NCBI RefSeq assembly: GCF_009909235.1
Contig: NZ_JAAAPO010000001.1
Coordinates: 496,001-560,000 of the forward strand
Source of the DNA: Novosphingobium ovatum
GTDB taxonomy: Bacteria; Pseudomonadota; Alphaproteobacteria; Sphingomonadales; Sphingomonadaceae
Direction: 5' to 3'
Length of the DNA stretch: 64,000 nt
Shown: piece after piece, positions 27,915 through 39,198 of the stretch
How positions within the stretch are numbered: the stretch's first letter is position 1
Layout of the letters: each line of letters starts with the position of its first letter
Notes under the pieces: generated by a model
What the model was told of the DNA's origin: nothing
Databases searched by the model: none
Seen by the model: the letters and a program-made list of their open reading frames with translations, nothing else
Position numbers and translations under genes: made by a program

Positions 27915-28958
27915 TCAACCGGCAGAAGGCCGCAGCGCCAAGCTTTTGCCCGGCCGCCACCCGCGCGCCAGCGGGCTGCGCGCCACCGCCACCGACAGCG
28001 CGATGATCAGCGCCAGCGTGCCCAGACGGATCGCCGATTGGTGTTCGGGATGCAGACGGGCGATCTTGCCCCCCCACCACAACAGCGGGACATGCAGCGC
28101 ATAGACTGGATAGGATACCGCCCCCAGCGCGCTGGCCCAGCCCACAATGCCCCCGCGCAGCGACACATGCGCCGCGCACCACAGCGAGATCGGGAAGAGG
28201 AGGAACACGCAGGCCATGTCGACCTCCACCCATGATCCGGGCCAGAACGCCCCGGTTGTCAGCGTGACGGGCAGGATCATCGCGCCGCTCCACGCGGCCC
28301 AGGCCGGCGGGCGTCCGGTCCCGGCCCGCCAGCGCCGCGCCAGCCACAGTCCCATGCCATAGCCAAAGCCAATCCGGGCAAAGCCGCCCCACCAATTGGC
28401 CGCAACATCGCCAACGCCCAGACTGCCCCAGCCCAGCCCGCACCATGCCAGCACCGCGCCACATGCCAGCGTCAACCCCAGCAGCGCCCGGTTGCTCAAC
28501 CGCCACAACAGGGTGGCATGGGCGTAATTGGCCAACACTTCAAACGTCAGCGACCATTGCGGGCCGTTCAATTGATAGATTGCCCATTCGCCGCGCGCCA
28601 CCGGCACCAGCGCCAAACTGAACAGCGTCAGCCAGATCACCACGCTGCCTTCGCCCGCCCACAGATGGGCTGCCCCGCCGATCAGCACGCCCAGCGCCAG
28701 CACCGGCCACAACCGCCCCAGCCGCGCGACGATGAAGCTGTCGGGGTCCAGCCCGCGCCGAAACCGGTCATCAAAGGCCAGTGCCAGCACAAAGCCCGAC
28801 AGCATGAAGAAGAAATCCACTGCCAGATAGGCGCGTCCCAACAACCCGTGCGAGCCATAGACACCCGGTTCGTGATGGAACAGCACCGCCAGCGCGGCAA
28901 AACCGCGCAGGCCGTCCAGCAAGGGCAGGCGGGCGGGAGAGGGGGCGGGATGGGCCAT
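27915..28958 (-). CDS. Acyltransferase 3-family membrane protein (OafA-like)
   Basis: A 347-residue polytopic membrane protein of about ten helices. Family motifs are LPLLDGLRGFAALAVLFHH (about 12-30; catalytic-type His), FFFMLSGFVLALAF (about 55) and PQWSLTFEVLANY (about 145). Such proteins O-acylate cell-surface sugars or lipids. There is no C-terminal SGNH domain. The start at 28958 ([11 protein letters not shown]) is chosen over an upstream extension of basic sequence. It is divergent from a small exported protein and ends 32 nt before argJ, so co-transcription with argJ is possible. Confidence 0.88.
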   Translation of the reverse strand: MAHPAPSPARLPLLDGLRGFAALAVLFHHEPGVYGSHGLLGRAYLAVDFFFMLSGFVLALAFDDRFRRGLDPDSFIVARLGRLWPVLALGVLIGGAAHLWAGEGSVVIWLTLFSLALVPVARGEWAIYQLNGPQWSLTFEVLANYAHATLLWRLSNRALLGLTLACGAVLAWCGLGWGSLGVGDVAANWWGGFARIGFGYGMGLWLARRWRAGTGRPPAWAAWSGAMILPVTLTTGAFWPGSWVEVDMACVFLLFPISLWCAAHVSLRGGIVGWASALGAVSYPVYALHVPLLWWGGKIARLHPEHQSAIRLGTLALIIALSVAVARSPLARGWRPGKSLALRPSAG

Positions 28959-29070
28959 GATCGCGCGGGCCTTTGCCGGATGCGCGCGCGCAGGGCAAGG
29001 TGGCCTGTGCGCGATGATCGGCATACGCATACTGGACGGAGCCGATCCGCGCCCCTATATCGCCAGCACC

Positions 29071-29343
29071 ATGCTGCGGCTGATGCTCTCTTTGCTGGCG
29101 CTGATTTCGGGTCTGACGGTGTCGGGTCCGGATGCGGATGCGCGCGCCTTTTCCGCGCGCGGGGCAGAGATTTCGGCCATGTGGCAGGACGCTGGCGCGG
29201 CCCGCGTTTCGGCCCATGTGGTGGCCCATGCCGCCGAGGTGACGCGCCCGGCCCAGCCGTTGATGATGGCACTGTCGGTGCCGATGCGCGCGGTGCCGCG
29301 CGTGGACACCGTGCATCTGCGGGTTGATCGCGCCCGCGAATAG
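29071..29343 (+). CDS. Small putative exported protein upstream of secA
   Basis: A 90-residue product with a plausible signal peptide (MLRLMLSLLALISGLTVSG) and a short Ala/Val-rich mature part. The frame is open back to 28957, but that region holds the divergent acyltransferase start, so the ATG at 29071 is preferred. No recognisable domain. It may be a real small gene or chance G+C-rich coding; it ends 106 nt before secA on the same strand. Confidence 0.45.
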   Translation: MLRLMLSLLALISGLTVSGPDADARAFSARGAEISAMWQDAGAARVSAHVVAHAAEVTRPAQPLMMALSVPMRAVPRVDTVHLRVDRARE

Positions 29344-29449
29344 GGCGCCTTTGTTCCCCTGATCCCTTTGTTTCGGCCGGTCCCGGCGGGCGTCAGTTGT
29401 GGCGCGCCGCGCCCGTCGCCACCCCATTTCAATCGCAGGAATTTCGCGC

Positions 29450-32143
<2,694 letters not shown>

Positions 32144-32284
32144 TTTTGCGTGGGGGAGGAGGCGGTCGAGCGGCCGCCCTCCCTTGCACGATTGCCCTTT
32201 TGGGCAGTGGTTTGGGATGGCGTCGCGGCGGGCGCGTGATGCGCAATGCGCGTTTTGCTGTGCTGATTTTCCTTTGACTACGGA

Positions 32285-32315
32285 AATTTACCTGTCTGTT
32301 CATTAGCAATTTACC
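32285..32315. repeat. Two direct AATTTACC repeats upstream of PilZ gene
   Basis: AATTTACC occurs at 32285-32292 and again at 32308-32315 (23 nt start to start, about two helical turns) in an A+T-rich island 75-105 nt before the PilZ start codon. It may be a regulator binding site or coincidence. Confidence 0.35.
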
Positions 32316-32389
32316 ATTCGCTGCGATGGTAATCCTGCAAGCGGTAGAAATGGCCCCGTGAGGGGTTGTGGTGGGTTCTTCGCTGTGGG

Positions 32390-33082
32390 ATGGCTATTGT
32401 GCTGGATCGGGATTCAAACGAAGGAAACACGCAGCCGGTGATCGAGGGCAAGGCCCCGTCGGTCGAGGAGCTGCGCGGCGCACCGCGCTTTACCCTGCTG
32501 GTCCGCATGGCCAAGCTGGTGGTGGACGGGCGCGAATATCTGTGTGTGCTGCGCGATGCGTCCGCCACGGGCTGCAAGGTCAAGCTGTTCCATGCCATGC
32601 CGCAGGCCCGGCAGATCGAGCTGGAGACCGGCAGCGGTGACCGCTATCCCATGGATTTGATGTGGTATCGCGATGACCATGCCGGTTTTCGCTTTCACCA
32701 CGAAATCGACGTCCATCGCCTGATCGAGGACAATCGCGGCATTTATCCCAAGCGCCAGATCCGTGTGCGGGTCGAGCAGAAGGGCTATCTGTACGCCGAT
32801 GGGCAGACGCATGAGGTGACCGTGCGCGACATCTCGCAGCAGGGCGCCTGTGTCGAGATTTCACACCGGCTGATGCTGCGCCAGTTGATCAAGCTGGAGA
32901 TGCCCGGATTCCCCGCGATCTATGCCAAGGTGTGTTGGCGGCAACAGCCGCGCCACGGGCTGGTGTTCGAAACCGGCTTTGGTCTGGACGAACTGGCCAA
33001 CAACATCATGAAGATGCACGATCTGTCCTTGCATGTGTCGGGACGTGGGCCGGGCGGCGGGCAGATGCGCGCCGCATCCTGA
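32390..33082 (+). CDS. Tandem PilZ-domain protein, probable c-di-GMP receptor
   Basis: A 230-residue soluble protein with two PilZ-like domains. The first (about 28-100) has an intact binding signature: RGAPR at 29-33 (RxxxR) and DASATG (DxSxxG). The second (about 122-215) keeps DISQQG, but the first Arg of its RxxxR is Lys (KRQIR). This suggests that only the first domain binds cyclic di-GMP well. Target unknown. The window also holds a cyclic-di-GMP phosphodiesterase-like protein (37684) and a chemotaxis operon, so a motility or envelope output is plausible. The ATG at 32390 is favoured over an upstream GTG. Confidence 0.85.
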   Translation: MAIVLDRDSNEGNTQPVIEGKAPSVEELRGAPRFTLLVRMAKLVVDGREYLCVLRDASATGCKVKLFHAMPQARQIELETGSGDRYPMDLMWYRDDHAGFRFHHEIDVHRLIEDNRGIYPKRQIRVRVEQKGYLYADGQTHEVTVRDISQQGACVEISHRLMLRQLIKLEMPGFPAIYAKVCWRQQPRHGLVFETGFGLDELANNIMKMHDLSLHVSGRGPGGGQMRAAS

Positions 33083-33111
33083 ATCGCGCTGTCGATCCAA
33101 AACCGATGAAG

Positions 33112-33137
33112 AGGGGCCTGCATTGCGGGCCCCTTTT
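33112..33137 (+). terminator. Terminator of PilZ gene
   Basis: A 7-bp stem AGGGGCC/GGCCCCT (33112-33118 and 33128-33134) with a 9-nt loop and a run of four T residues, 29 nt after the PilZ stop codon. Confidence 0.7.
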
Positions 33138-33214
33138 CCGTTGGGGCGGCCGAAGCGCCCGTTGCGGACCGGTCTGACGGCGGCGGGGCGCGGACGACGT
33201 GGTACAGACAAGCC

Positions 33215-33451
33215 ATGCGGCGCAACGATCCTGCCCTGACTGATGCCGCCCGCGCGGCCCGCCGGTTTCAACTGGTGGCCAATGCCTATGCCCGGGGCGA
33301 TGTGGGGCAACGGGCGCTGCTGCGCGATGGGGCGGCCTTGGTTCACGCTTTGCAGCGGATGGGGTGGCCGCTGGATATGGCCGCGGATTCCACAAGATGT
33401 GCCGATATGGTTGGTGAACCGGCCGCGCCGGTGGGCGGCGGCATGGCCTGA
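33215..33451 (+). CDS. Possible small hypothetical protein
   Basis: A 78-residue frame with ATG start, Ala/Arg-rich and mostly helical (TDAARAARRFQLVANAYARG...), no signal peptide and no domain I recognise. Base composition is like the flanking genes. Ribosome site is weak. It lies after the PilZ terminator, so it would need its own promoter. Could be non-coding. Confidence 0.3.
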   Translation: MRRNDPALTDAARAARRFQLVANAYARGDVGQRALLRDGAALVHALQRMGWPLDMAADSTRCADMVGEPAAPVGGGMA

Positions 33452-33757
33452 TCTCCTGCATCTTTGGGTGATTGACCGGGGGCGGGACGTCCGATTTATC
33501 GTCAGGCAACAGCAACTATCCGCCTGCCGGAAGCTCTATCCGAAACAGCCATAACTATCTGATGCTACGCAAAAAATGCGTATTGACCCGGTTTGGTTCG
33601 CGTTCCTTCATGGGGATGGCGGCCCATCGCGTCGGGGCAGCGGGCATTGCAGGGCAGACCGCCCCGCGCCCGACGGCGTGAAAACGGCACATATATGGGG
33701 CAGCCGTCGGGAATGGATGCGCAAAGGCATCGCTGATACGCAATGGGGGTTTTGGTA
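33452..33757. other. Intergenic region upstream of TonB-dependent receptor
   Basis: 306 bases without a supported gene. It contains an A+T-rich patch at about 33540-33590 including TTGACC (33583-33588), a possible -35 element, but no convincing -10 box at the right spacing. It presumably carries the receptor promoter. No Fur-box-like palindrome was seen. Confidence 0.4.
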
Positions 33758-36208
33758 ATGTCGATTTTGCGCAAGAATCTGTGGGCCAGCGCCAGCCTGC
33801 TGGGGGTGATGATGGCCACTCCGGCCATGGCGCAACAGGCGCCTGCCGCTGATGCTGGTGGCGAACTGGTGGTGACGGCCCGCCGCGTGAATGAACGTCT
33901 GACTGACGTCCCGGCGTCGGTCAGCGTGTTGACCGAAGCGACGTTGACCAAGGCGGGCGTGACCAAGACGGATGATTTCGTCAAGCTGACGCCGGGTGTG
34001 ACGGTGGTGTCGGGCACGTCCGAGGCGGGCGATGTGCAGATCAACATCCGCGGCGTGAACGGCGCGCGCGATGCCGAAGGCTCGGTCGCGCTTGTTGTTG
34101 ATGGTATTTTGAAAACGAATACAGCCTCGCTGGGGCAGGGGCAGGGCCTGCTGACTCAGGTCGAAATCCTCAAAGGTCCGCAGGGCGCGATCTATGGCCG
34201 CAACGCGACCGCAGGCGCCATCATCATCCAGACGCGCAAGCCCACCGATGTGCTGACCGGCGGGCTGAAGATGTCCTATGCCTCGCAGAACACCGCCAAG
34301 GGTGAGGCCTATCTGGCCGGGCCGTTGAGCGATAGTGTGGGCTTTGTCGTGTCGGGCGATTATTCGACGACCGATGGTTTCTATCGCAACGCCTATCTGG
34401 GCAATGCCAAGCTGGTGGATTACCAGCATTCATGGAACCTGTCGGGCCGTTTGGTGGCCGATCTGGGCAGCAGCACAACGCTGGACGCCAAGGCGCATTT
34501 CGGCCGCCTGAAGGGCGCGTCGCTGGCGTTCAACGCGGCGTTCAACCTGCCCGGCTTTGCCGCCTTTACCGGCATTTCGACCTTCAACGAGAACGTCAAC
34601 GACCACCCGATGAAGTTTTATAACAACATCGTTCCGGTCAACGAGCAGAAGACGCTGGAACTGTCGGCCAAGCTGACGCATGACATGGACTTTGCCACGT
34701 TGACCGCGTGGGTGGCCTATAATGACATCCGCAACTGGTTGATGGCGGATGGCACCTCGGCCGATTTCCAGCTGTTCACGTCCTATACCAATTCGGCGGT
34801 GGCTTCGGTTGCCAGCACCTGCGCGGCCTCGGTCACCTCGCTGGCTGGTTACCCCATGGCCAGCCCGACCTATATCGCGGGCACGGCGGCAGGGTCGCTG
34901 TTCGGGCCTTATTCGCCCACCACGTGTGACGGCAGTCAGTATCAGCGCCGCGAGCAAAAGGACATCAGCACCGAAATCCGTCTGGCGTCCAAGCCGGGCG
35001 GGCCGCTCTCGTGGCAGGCGGGGCTGTATTTCACCCATATCGACCGCCGCGCGGTGGTTGCCTCGCAGGCGGATAAGGGGCTGGGCGGTCTGGCCAGCGC
35101 CTATAACGCGCCGACCAGCAGCAGCCCGACCAACCAGCTGTTCGACGATTTCTTCAAGACCAATGCCTATGCCGCCTTTGCCAGCGGCGATTACAACGTG
35201 ACCAGCGCGCTGACCGGCAGCGTGGCGTTGCGCTATGACGTCGAGGACCGCAGCGTGCGCAACAATGTGCCGTTGCTGCTCGATCCATTCAGCGGGCACT
35301 GTTTGAACCCCGGTCAGGGGCTGGGCAGCACCTGCACCGCGATCACGCCCAAATCGCGCACGTTCCAGATGTTCGAGCCCAAGCTGTCGCTGCGCTATCG
35401 CTTTGGCCCCGAGGCGACCGTTTATGGCACCTGGGGCGTGGGCTATAAATCGGGCGGGTTCAACAATCAGGGCGCGGCGGCGATCGTGGCCAGCTATTTC
35501 GGCGCGATCGGGTCTGAGGCGCGGATCGAGGACATCTACAAGGCCGAACGGTCGAGTTCGTTCGAAGTGGGCGTCAAGGGCCGTCTGGGCAAGGTCGACT
35601 ATACGTTGGCGGCCTATCACAACACGATCCGCAACATGCAGTTCTTTGAGTTCTATGTCGGCGCGTTCGGCCTGCTGCGCGTGGTGGAAAGCATCGACAA
35701 GGTGGAGCTGAAGGGCCTGGAAGCCAGCCTGAACTGGCGCGCGGCGCCGGGGCTGACGCTGTCGGCATCGGGCAACCTGCTGGATTCCAAGATCAAGGCC
35801 AACAGCGTGCGCCCATCGACCGTGGGGAACAAGTCGCCCTATTCGGCCGATTACACCCTGAATCTGGGCGCGCAGTATGAGGCGCCGATCAGTTCCAAGC
35901 TGACCGGCCTGTTGCGCGTCGATTACCGCCTGACCGGCCCGACGTGGTTCCATGTGGTGCAGGCGCAGGACAACCCGACGATCTTTGGCGTTGCGGGCAA
36001 TTATGCCGGGACGCAGCGCAAGGCTTATGGTCTGGTCGACATCCGCGCCGGCGTATCGGGCAATGGGTGGAGCGCTACGCTGTTCGGCACCAACGTGCTG
36101 GACAAGCAATATCTGGCCGAAGTCATCCCGGCGGTGGAATTCGGTGGTTCGTTCATCTCGCCCGGCACGCGGGCGCAGTATGGCATTGAGGTGTCGTTGA
36201 AGTTCTGA
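33758..36208 (+). CDS. TonB-dependent outer-membrane receptor
   Basis: An 816-residue receptor. Signal peptide (cleavage near PAMAQQ), then a short linker and a plug domain starting GGELVVTARRVNERLTDVPASV, the plug motifs LVVDGI and QVEILKGPQGAIYGRNATAGAI, and a beta-barrel ending in YGIEVSLKF with the terminal Phe needed for barrel assembly. The type (VTARRxxE...) is the large sphingomonad family importing siderophores, sugars or aromatic compounds; the substrate is not evident and no enzyme or transporter partner sits next to it. The ATG at 33758 is preferred; 33743 would add five residues. Confidence 0.94.
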   Translation: MSILRKNLWASASLLGVMMATPAMAQQAPAADAGGELVVTARRVNERLTDVPASVSVLTEATLTKAGVTKTDDFVKLTPGVTVVSGTSEAGDVQINIRGVNGARDAEGSVALVVDGILKTNTASLGQGQGLLTQVEILKGPQGAIYGRNATAGAIIIQTRKPTDVLTGGLKMSYASQNTAKGEAYLAGPLSDSVGFVVSGDYSTTDGFYRNAYLGNAKLVDYQHSWNLSGRLVADLGSSTTLDAKAHFGRLKGASLAFNAAFNLPGFAAFTGISTFNENVNDHPMKFYNNIVPVNEQKTLELSAKLTHDMDFATLTAWVAYNDIRNWLMADGTSADFQLFTSYTNSAVASVASTCAASVTSLAGYPMASPTYIAGTAAGSLFGPYSPTTCDGSQYQRREQKDISTEIRLASKPGGPLSWQAGLYFTHIDRRAVVASQADKGLGGLASAYNAPTSSSPTNQLFDDFFKTNAYAAFASGDYNVTSALTGSVALRYDVEDRSVRNNVPLLLDPFSGHCLNPGQGLGSTCTAITPKSRTFQMFEPKLSLRYRFGPEATVYGTWGVGYKSGGFNNQGAAAIVASYFGAIGSEARIEDIYKAERSSSFEVGVKGRLGKVDYTLAAYHNTIRNMQFFEFYVGAFGLLRVVESIDKVELKGLEASLNWRAAPGLTLSASGNLLDSKIKANSVRPSTVGNKSPYSADYTLNLGAQYEAPISSKLTGLLRVDYRLTGPTWFHVVQAQDNPTIFGVAGNYAGTQRKAYGLVDIRAGVSGNGWSATLFGTNVLDKQYLAEVIPAVEFGGSFISPGTRAQYGIEVSLKF

Positions 36209-36320
36209 GCCCTCGGATCAGACGACGCATCGGCGGGGGTGGTGCCATCAGGCGCCGCCCCCGTTTGCCGTTAGGGGTGGGCCGGTTGCGGCCCTGCGCT
36301 GCCTGGAGGCCCCACAAAGG

Positions 36321-36359
36321 AAAAGCGGCCTCAAACCGCAGTTTGAAAGGCCGCTTTTT
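36321..36359. terminator. Strong terminator after TonB-dependent receptor
   Basis: A near-perfect hairpin: outer stem AAAAGCGGCC with its complement (36321-36330 and 36349-36358) and an inner TCAAAC/GTTTGA stem around a CGCA loop, followed by a T-run. The A-rich left side gives a U-tract on the other strand too, so it also serves the leftward tRNA-Asn. Confidence 0.9.
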
Positions 36360-36378
36360 CATCTTCCAAAGAAGGAAA

Positions 36379-36453
36379 TGGCTCCCTGAGTAGGATTCGA
36401 ACCTACGGCCGCTCGATTAACAGTCGAGAGCTCTACCGCTGAGCTATCAGGGA
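36379..36453 (-). tRNA. tRNA-Asn (anticodon GTT)
   Basis: A 75-nt cloverleaf including an encoded CCA end. Acceptor stem TCCCTGA/TCAGGGA, D-arm AGCTC...GAGCT, anticodon loop CTGTTAA with anticodon GTT, T-arm with GGTTCGAATCC. No variable-arm enlargement. It lies between two genes with no integrase nearby and no sign that it has served as an attachment site. Confidence 0.96.
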
Positions 36454-36675
36454 ACATTTCGTTTCTGTCCGTCATTGCTGCCGGGCAGGTGCGCGCTAAT
36501 AACACCACTTCCGGCGATGACAACCCCTGATTGGCATCGAATGGCATTTTTTTGGTAGTGCCATGAAAAAAATCGGATTTATCCACAGGTGGCGGGCCAG
36601 GAAGGGGGCTGGGTCGCGCCGGCATTGCGGTCAATCACGCCGGAACGGCGGAAAAAATGCTCGGCGGCGTGATGC

Positions 36676-36694
36676 GCGGGGGCATCGCCCCCGC
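36676..36694. terminator. G+C-rich hairpin just downstream of nadK
   Basis: An 8-bp perfect stem (36676-36683 and 36687-36694, GCGGGGGC and complement) with a 3-nt loop, 9 nt beyond the nadK stop. No T-run. It is similar in form to the hairpin after pgsA. The rest of 36454-36703 (upstream of the tRNA) has no gene; it should hold the tRNA promoter. Confidence 0.45.
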
Positions 36695-36703
36695 ACCTTG
36701 GGG

Positions 36704-37483
36704 TCAGACCTGAAACTGCTCGGCAAAGATTCGCTCGTCCAGACTGCTGGCCCGGTCGAACATCAGCGTCAGCTTGTGCGCGCGCTCGGCCACGATTCGC
36801 ACCTCGGCGATGTCGCGCACTTCCTTCTGGTCGGCGACGGCGGCCACCGGGCGCTTGGCCGGATCGCGCACGCGGAACACCACCTCGGAACTTTCAGGCA
36901 GGATCGCCCCCTTCCAGCGACGGGGACGGAAAGGGCTGATCGGGGTCAGCGCCAGCATCGCGCTGCCCATCGGCAGGATCGGACCATTGGCCGACAGATT
37001 ATATGCCGTCGATCCGGCGGGCGTGGCCAACAGGATGCCATCGCAGGCCAGACTGGCCATGCGTACCTTGCCATTCACCGCGATTTCCAGATTGGCGGTC
37101 TGGCGCGTTTCGCGCAGCAACGAGACCTCGTTGATGGCATAGGCGCGGTGGATTTCGCCCGAACAGGTGGTGGCGGTCATCTCCAGCGGGCTGATGGCGA
37201 TGCGGGTGGCGCGGGCCACGCGCTGACCGATGGGCCGGGTTGAGCGGATCTTGTTCATCATGAACCCGACCGTGCCCAGATTGAGGCCATAGGCCGGGAT
37301 CACCCGCCCGCTGTCCAGCATCATGTGCAGCACATGCAGCATATAGCCATCGCCGCCCACCACCACGACCGCCTCGGCCTCGGCCAGGGAGACCCAGTCA
37401 TGTTCGCTGCCCAGCGCCTGAGCGGCGGCCTGCGCCTGCGGTGTGTCCGACACCATCAGCGCCAGACGCAAGGGGGTGGACAT
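36704..37483 (-). CDS. nadK: NAD kinase
   Basis: Phosphorylates NAD to NADP. It has 259 residues, a short alphaproteobacterial form. Motifs are VVVVGGDGYMLH (GGDG, about 38-49), YGLNLGTVGFMMN, the INEVSLLR (NE) motif and SLACDGILLATPAGSTAYNLSA-type substrate loop. The ATG at 37483 is used; the upstream frame to 37582 is non-family. Divergent from the EAL gene with 200 nt between them. Confidence 0.95.
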   Translation of the reverse strand: MSTPLRLALMVSDTPQAQAAAQALGSEHDWVSLAEAEAVVVVGGDGYMLHVLHMMLDSGRVIPAYGLNLGTVGFMMNKIRSTRPIGQRVARATRIAISPLEMTATTCSGEIHRAYAINEVSLLRETRQTANLEIAVNGKVRMASLACDGILLATPAGSTAYNLSANGPILPMGSAMLALTPISPFRPRRWKGAILPESSEVVFRVRDPAKRPVAAVADQKEVRDIAEVRIVAERAHKLTLMFDRASSLDERIFAEQFQV

Positions 37484-37683
37484 GCAAACCGCTCCATCGC
37501 AGCGGCCGGGGGCGCCTTTGCCCCATGGCCGGGTTGGCTGCATAGAGCGGGCAAGGGGGCGTTGGCAATCCGCACCGATCATAGCTTTGCGTTGGCGGCA
37601 TGGCCCGTTTTGGGGCGGCGCGCCTGCCGGCGCCTGTGCAACCCTATGGCGCGCGCGGGGAAAATGGCCTAATCCCCGCGCGT

Positions 37684-39045
37684 ATGAGCGAATTGCCCGA
37701 TCCCTTGGCCGAGGCGGCGGCTGGTATTGCCGATGATCACCCGCGCGATCCGCTGACGGGGCTGCCCGGCATGGATGTGGCGCGTCAGCGTCTGGGCGAA
37801 TGGGTCGAGGGCGGGGCGCAGGCCACCGACCATGATTCGGGTGGCCGCGTCCATGTGCTGTTGCTGGGCCTGCGCCGGTTCGAAGCGGTCAATCTGGCCT
37901 ATGGCGAGGCGGTGGGCGATGGCGCGCTGATCGAGATCGCGGGCCGCATCGCGCGCTTTGCCGGGGCCGAGCTGGATTGCCCATGGATGGCCGCGCGCGG
38001 GCCGGGCGGCACGTTTTTCCTGATGGCCGACGAGGCATGCAGCCGCGAACGCTGGCAGATGTTTGCCGAACAACTGGCCGACCGTGTGGCCCGCCCGATC
38101 GCCGGGCGGCATGGCAATATCCGCCTGACCCCGCGCGTCGCGCTGTTGCGCGTGCTGGTGGGCGAGGGGCCTGAAAGCGCGCTGGACCGACTGGCGCAGA
38201 CCATGGCGGTGGTCAACGGCCAGACCGCCCGTCGCGTGATGTGGTGCGATGGCGAAACCATGCGGGCCGGGCGCACGGCCGCCCAGTTGGAGGCCGACCT
38301 GCTGCGCGCCATCGACAAGGGCGAGATCGAGGTGCTGTTTCAGCCGCAATTCGCGCTAGCCCCTGATGGCAGCGAATATCTCTCCGGGGCCGAGGCGCTG
38401 GCCCGCTGGAACCACCCCAAGCTGGGCCGGATCGGTGCGGGGGCGCTGTTCGCCATTGCTGAACGCGCCGACCATGACGTGCCCCTGTCGCGCCATATCT
38501 GCGAAACCGCGCTAAAGGCGGCGGCGGCCTGGCCGGCGCCCTTGCGTCTGTCGATCAATGTCACGGCGGCCGATCTGGCCTCGGGCGGGTTCACCTTTGA
38601 TCTGGGGATCGCGCTGGGCAAGACCGGCTTTCCCACCGGTCGTCTGACACTGGAGGTGACCGAGCAGGTGCTGGTGGCTGACATCGGTCTGGCCGAACGC
38701 TCGCTGTCCGACCTGTCACGGCTGGGCATCCGCATCGCGCTGGACGATTTTGGCGCCGGGTTCTGCAACTTTCGCTACCTCAAGGCGCTGCCGCTCGATT
38801 ACCTGAAACTGGACCGATCCATGGTCGATGGCATCACCGAGGACGCCCGCGATCTGGCGGTGTTTCGCGGGATTGTGGCGATGGCGCATGCGCTGGACCT
38901 GTCCGTCATTGCCGAGGGGATCGAGACCGAGGCCCAGCGCATGGCCGTCGCGCGCGAAGGGGCGGGATGTTATCAGGGCTTTGTCCGCGCCCAACCGATG
39001 GCGGCGCAGGACTTTCTGGCATTGGCGCAGCGGGCAACGGCCTGA
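37684..39045 (+). CDS. Cyclic-di-GMP phosphodiesterase-like protein (degenerate GGDEF + EAL)
   Basis: A 453-residue cytosolic protein. The N-terminal half has a GGDEF fold (DPLTGLPG opening, about 20) but its active loop reads ARGPGGTFFLM, so cyclase activity is very unlikely. The C-terminal EAL domain (about 205-450) keeps the catalytic set: GAEALARW, SINVT (Asn), LEVTEQVL (Glu), LDDFGAGF (Asp-Asp), LKLDRSMV (Lys) and IAEGIET (Glu). It should hydrolyse cyclic di-GMP, with the dead GGDEF perhaps as a GTP sensor. No membrane segment or sensor domain. Next to mfd, 153 nt upstream. Confidence 0.88.
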   Translation: MSELPDPLAEAAAGIADDHPRDPLTGLPGMDVARQRLGEWVEGGAQATDHDSGGRVHVLLLGLRRFEAVNLAYGEAVGDGALIEIAGRIARFAGAELDCPWMAARGPGGTFFLMADEACSRERWQMFAEQLADRVARPIAGRHGNIRLTPRVALLRVLVGEGPESALDRLAQTMAVVNGQTARRVMWCDGETMRAGRTAAQLEADLLRAIDKGEIEVLFQPQFALAPDGSEYLSGAEALARWNHPKLGRIGAGALFAIAERADHDVPLSRHICETALKAAAAWPAPLRLSINVTAADLASGGFTFDLGIALGKTGFPTGRLTLEVTEQVLVADIGLAERSLSDLSRLGIRIALDDFGAGFCNFRYLKALPLDYLKLDRSMVDGITEDARDLAVFRGIVAMAHALDLSVIAEGIETEAQRMAVAREGAGCYQGFVRAQPMAAQDFLALAQRATA

Positions 39046-39198
39046 TTTCTGCCCGACGGGGCTGGTTTCCCATGTTGGCGATCCTCGTCTATGGACGGGG
39101 ACGCATTGTCCCCCGCCCGCCGAATCGGCGCGGCGGGTGGTCTGCTTTGCGCCTGTTCCGCCCGTTTTGATCCCCGTTCTGATCCAAGGCCCCCGTTC

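Noticed and set aside
32366..32389. Upstream GTG start for the PilZ gene
   Set aside because: The ATG at 32390 gives a normal start; the extra eight residues add nothing and the ribosome site is no better.
36379..36453. tRNA-Asn as attachment site of an integrated element
   Set aside because: No integrase and no repeated tRNA 3' end were found in the neighbourhood.
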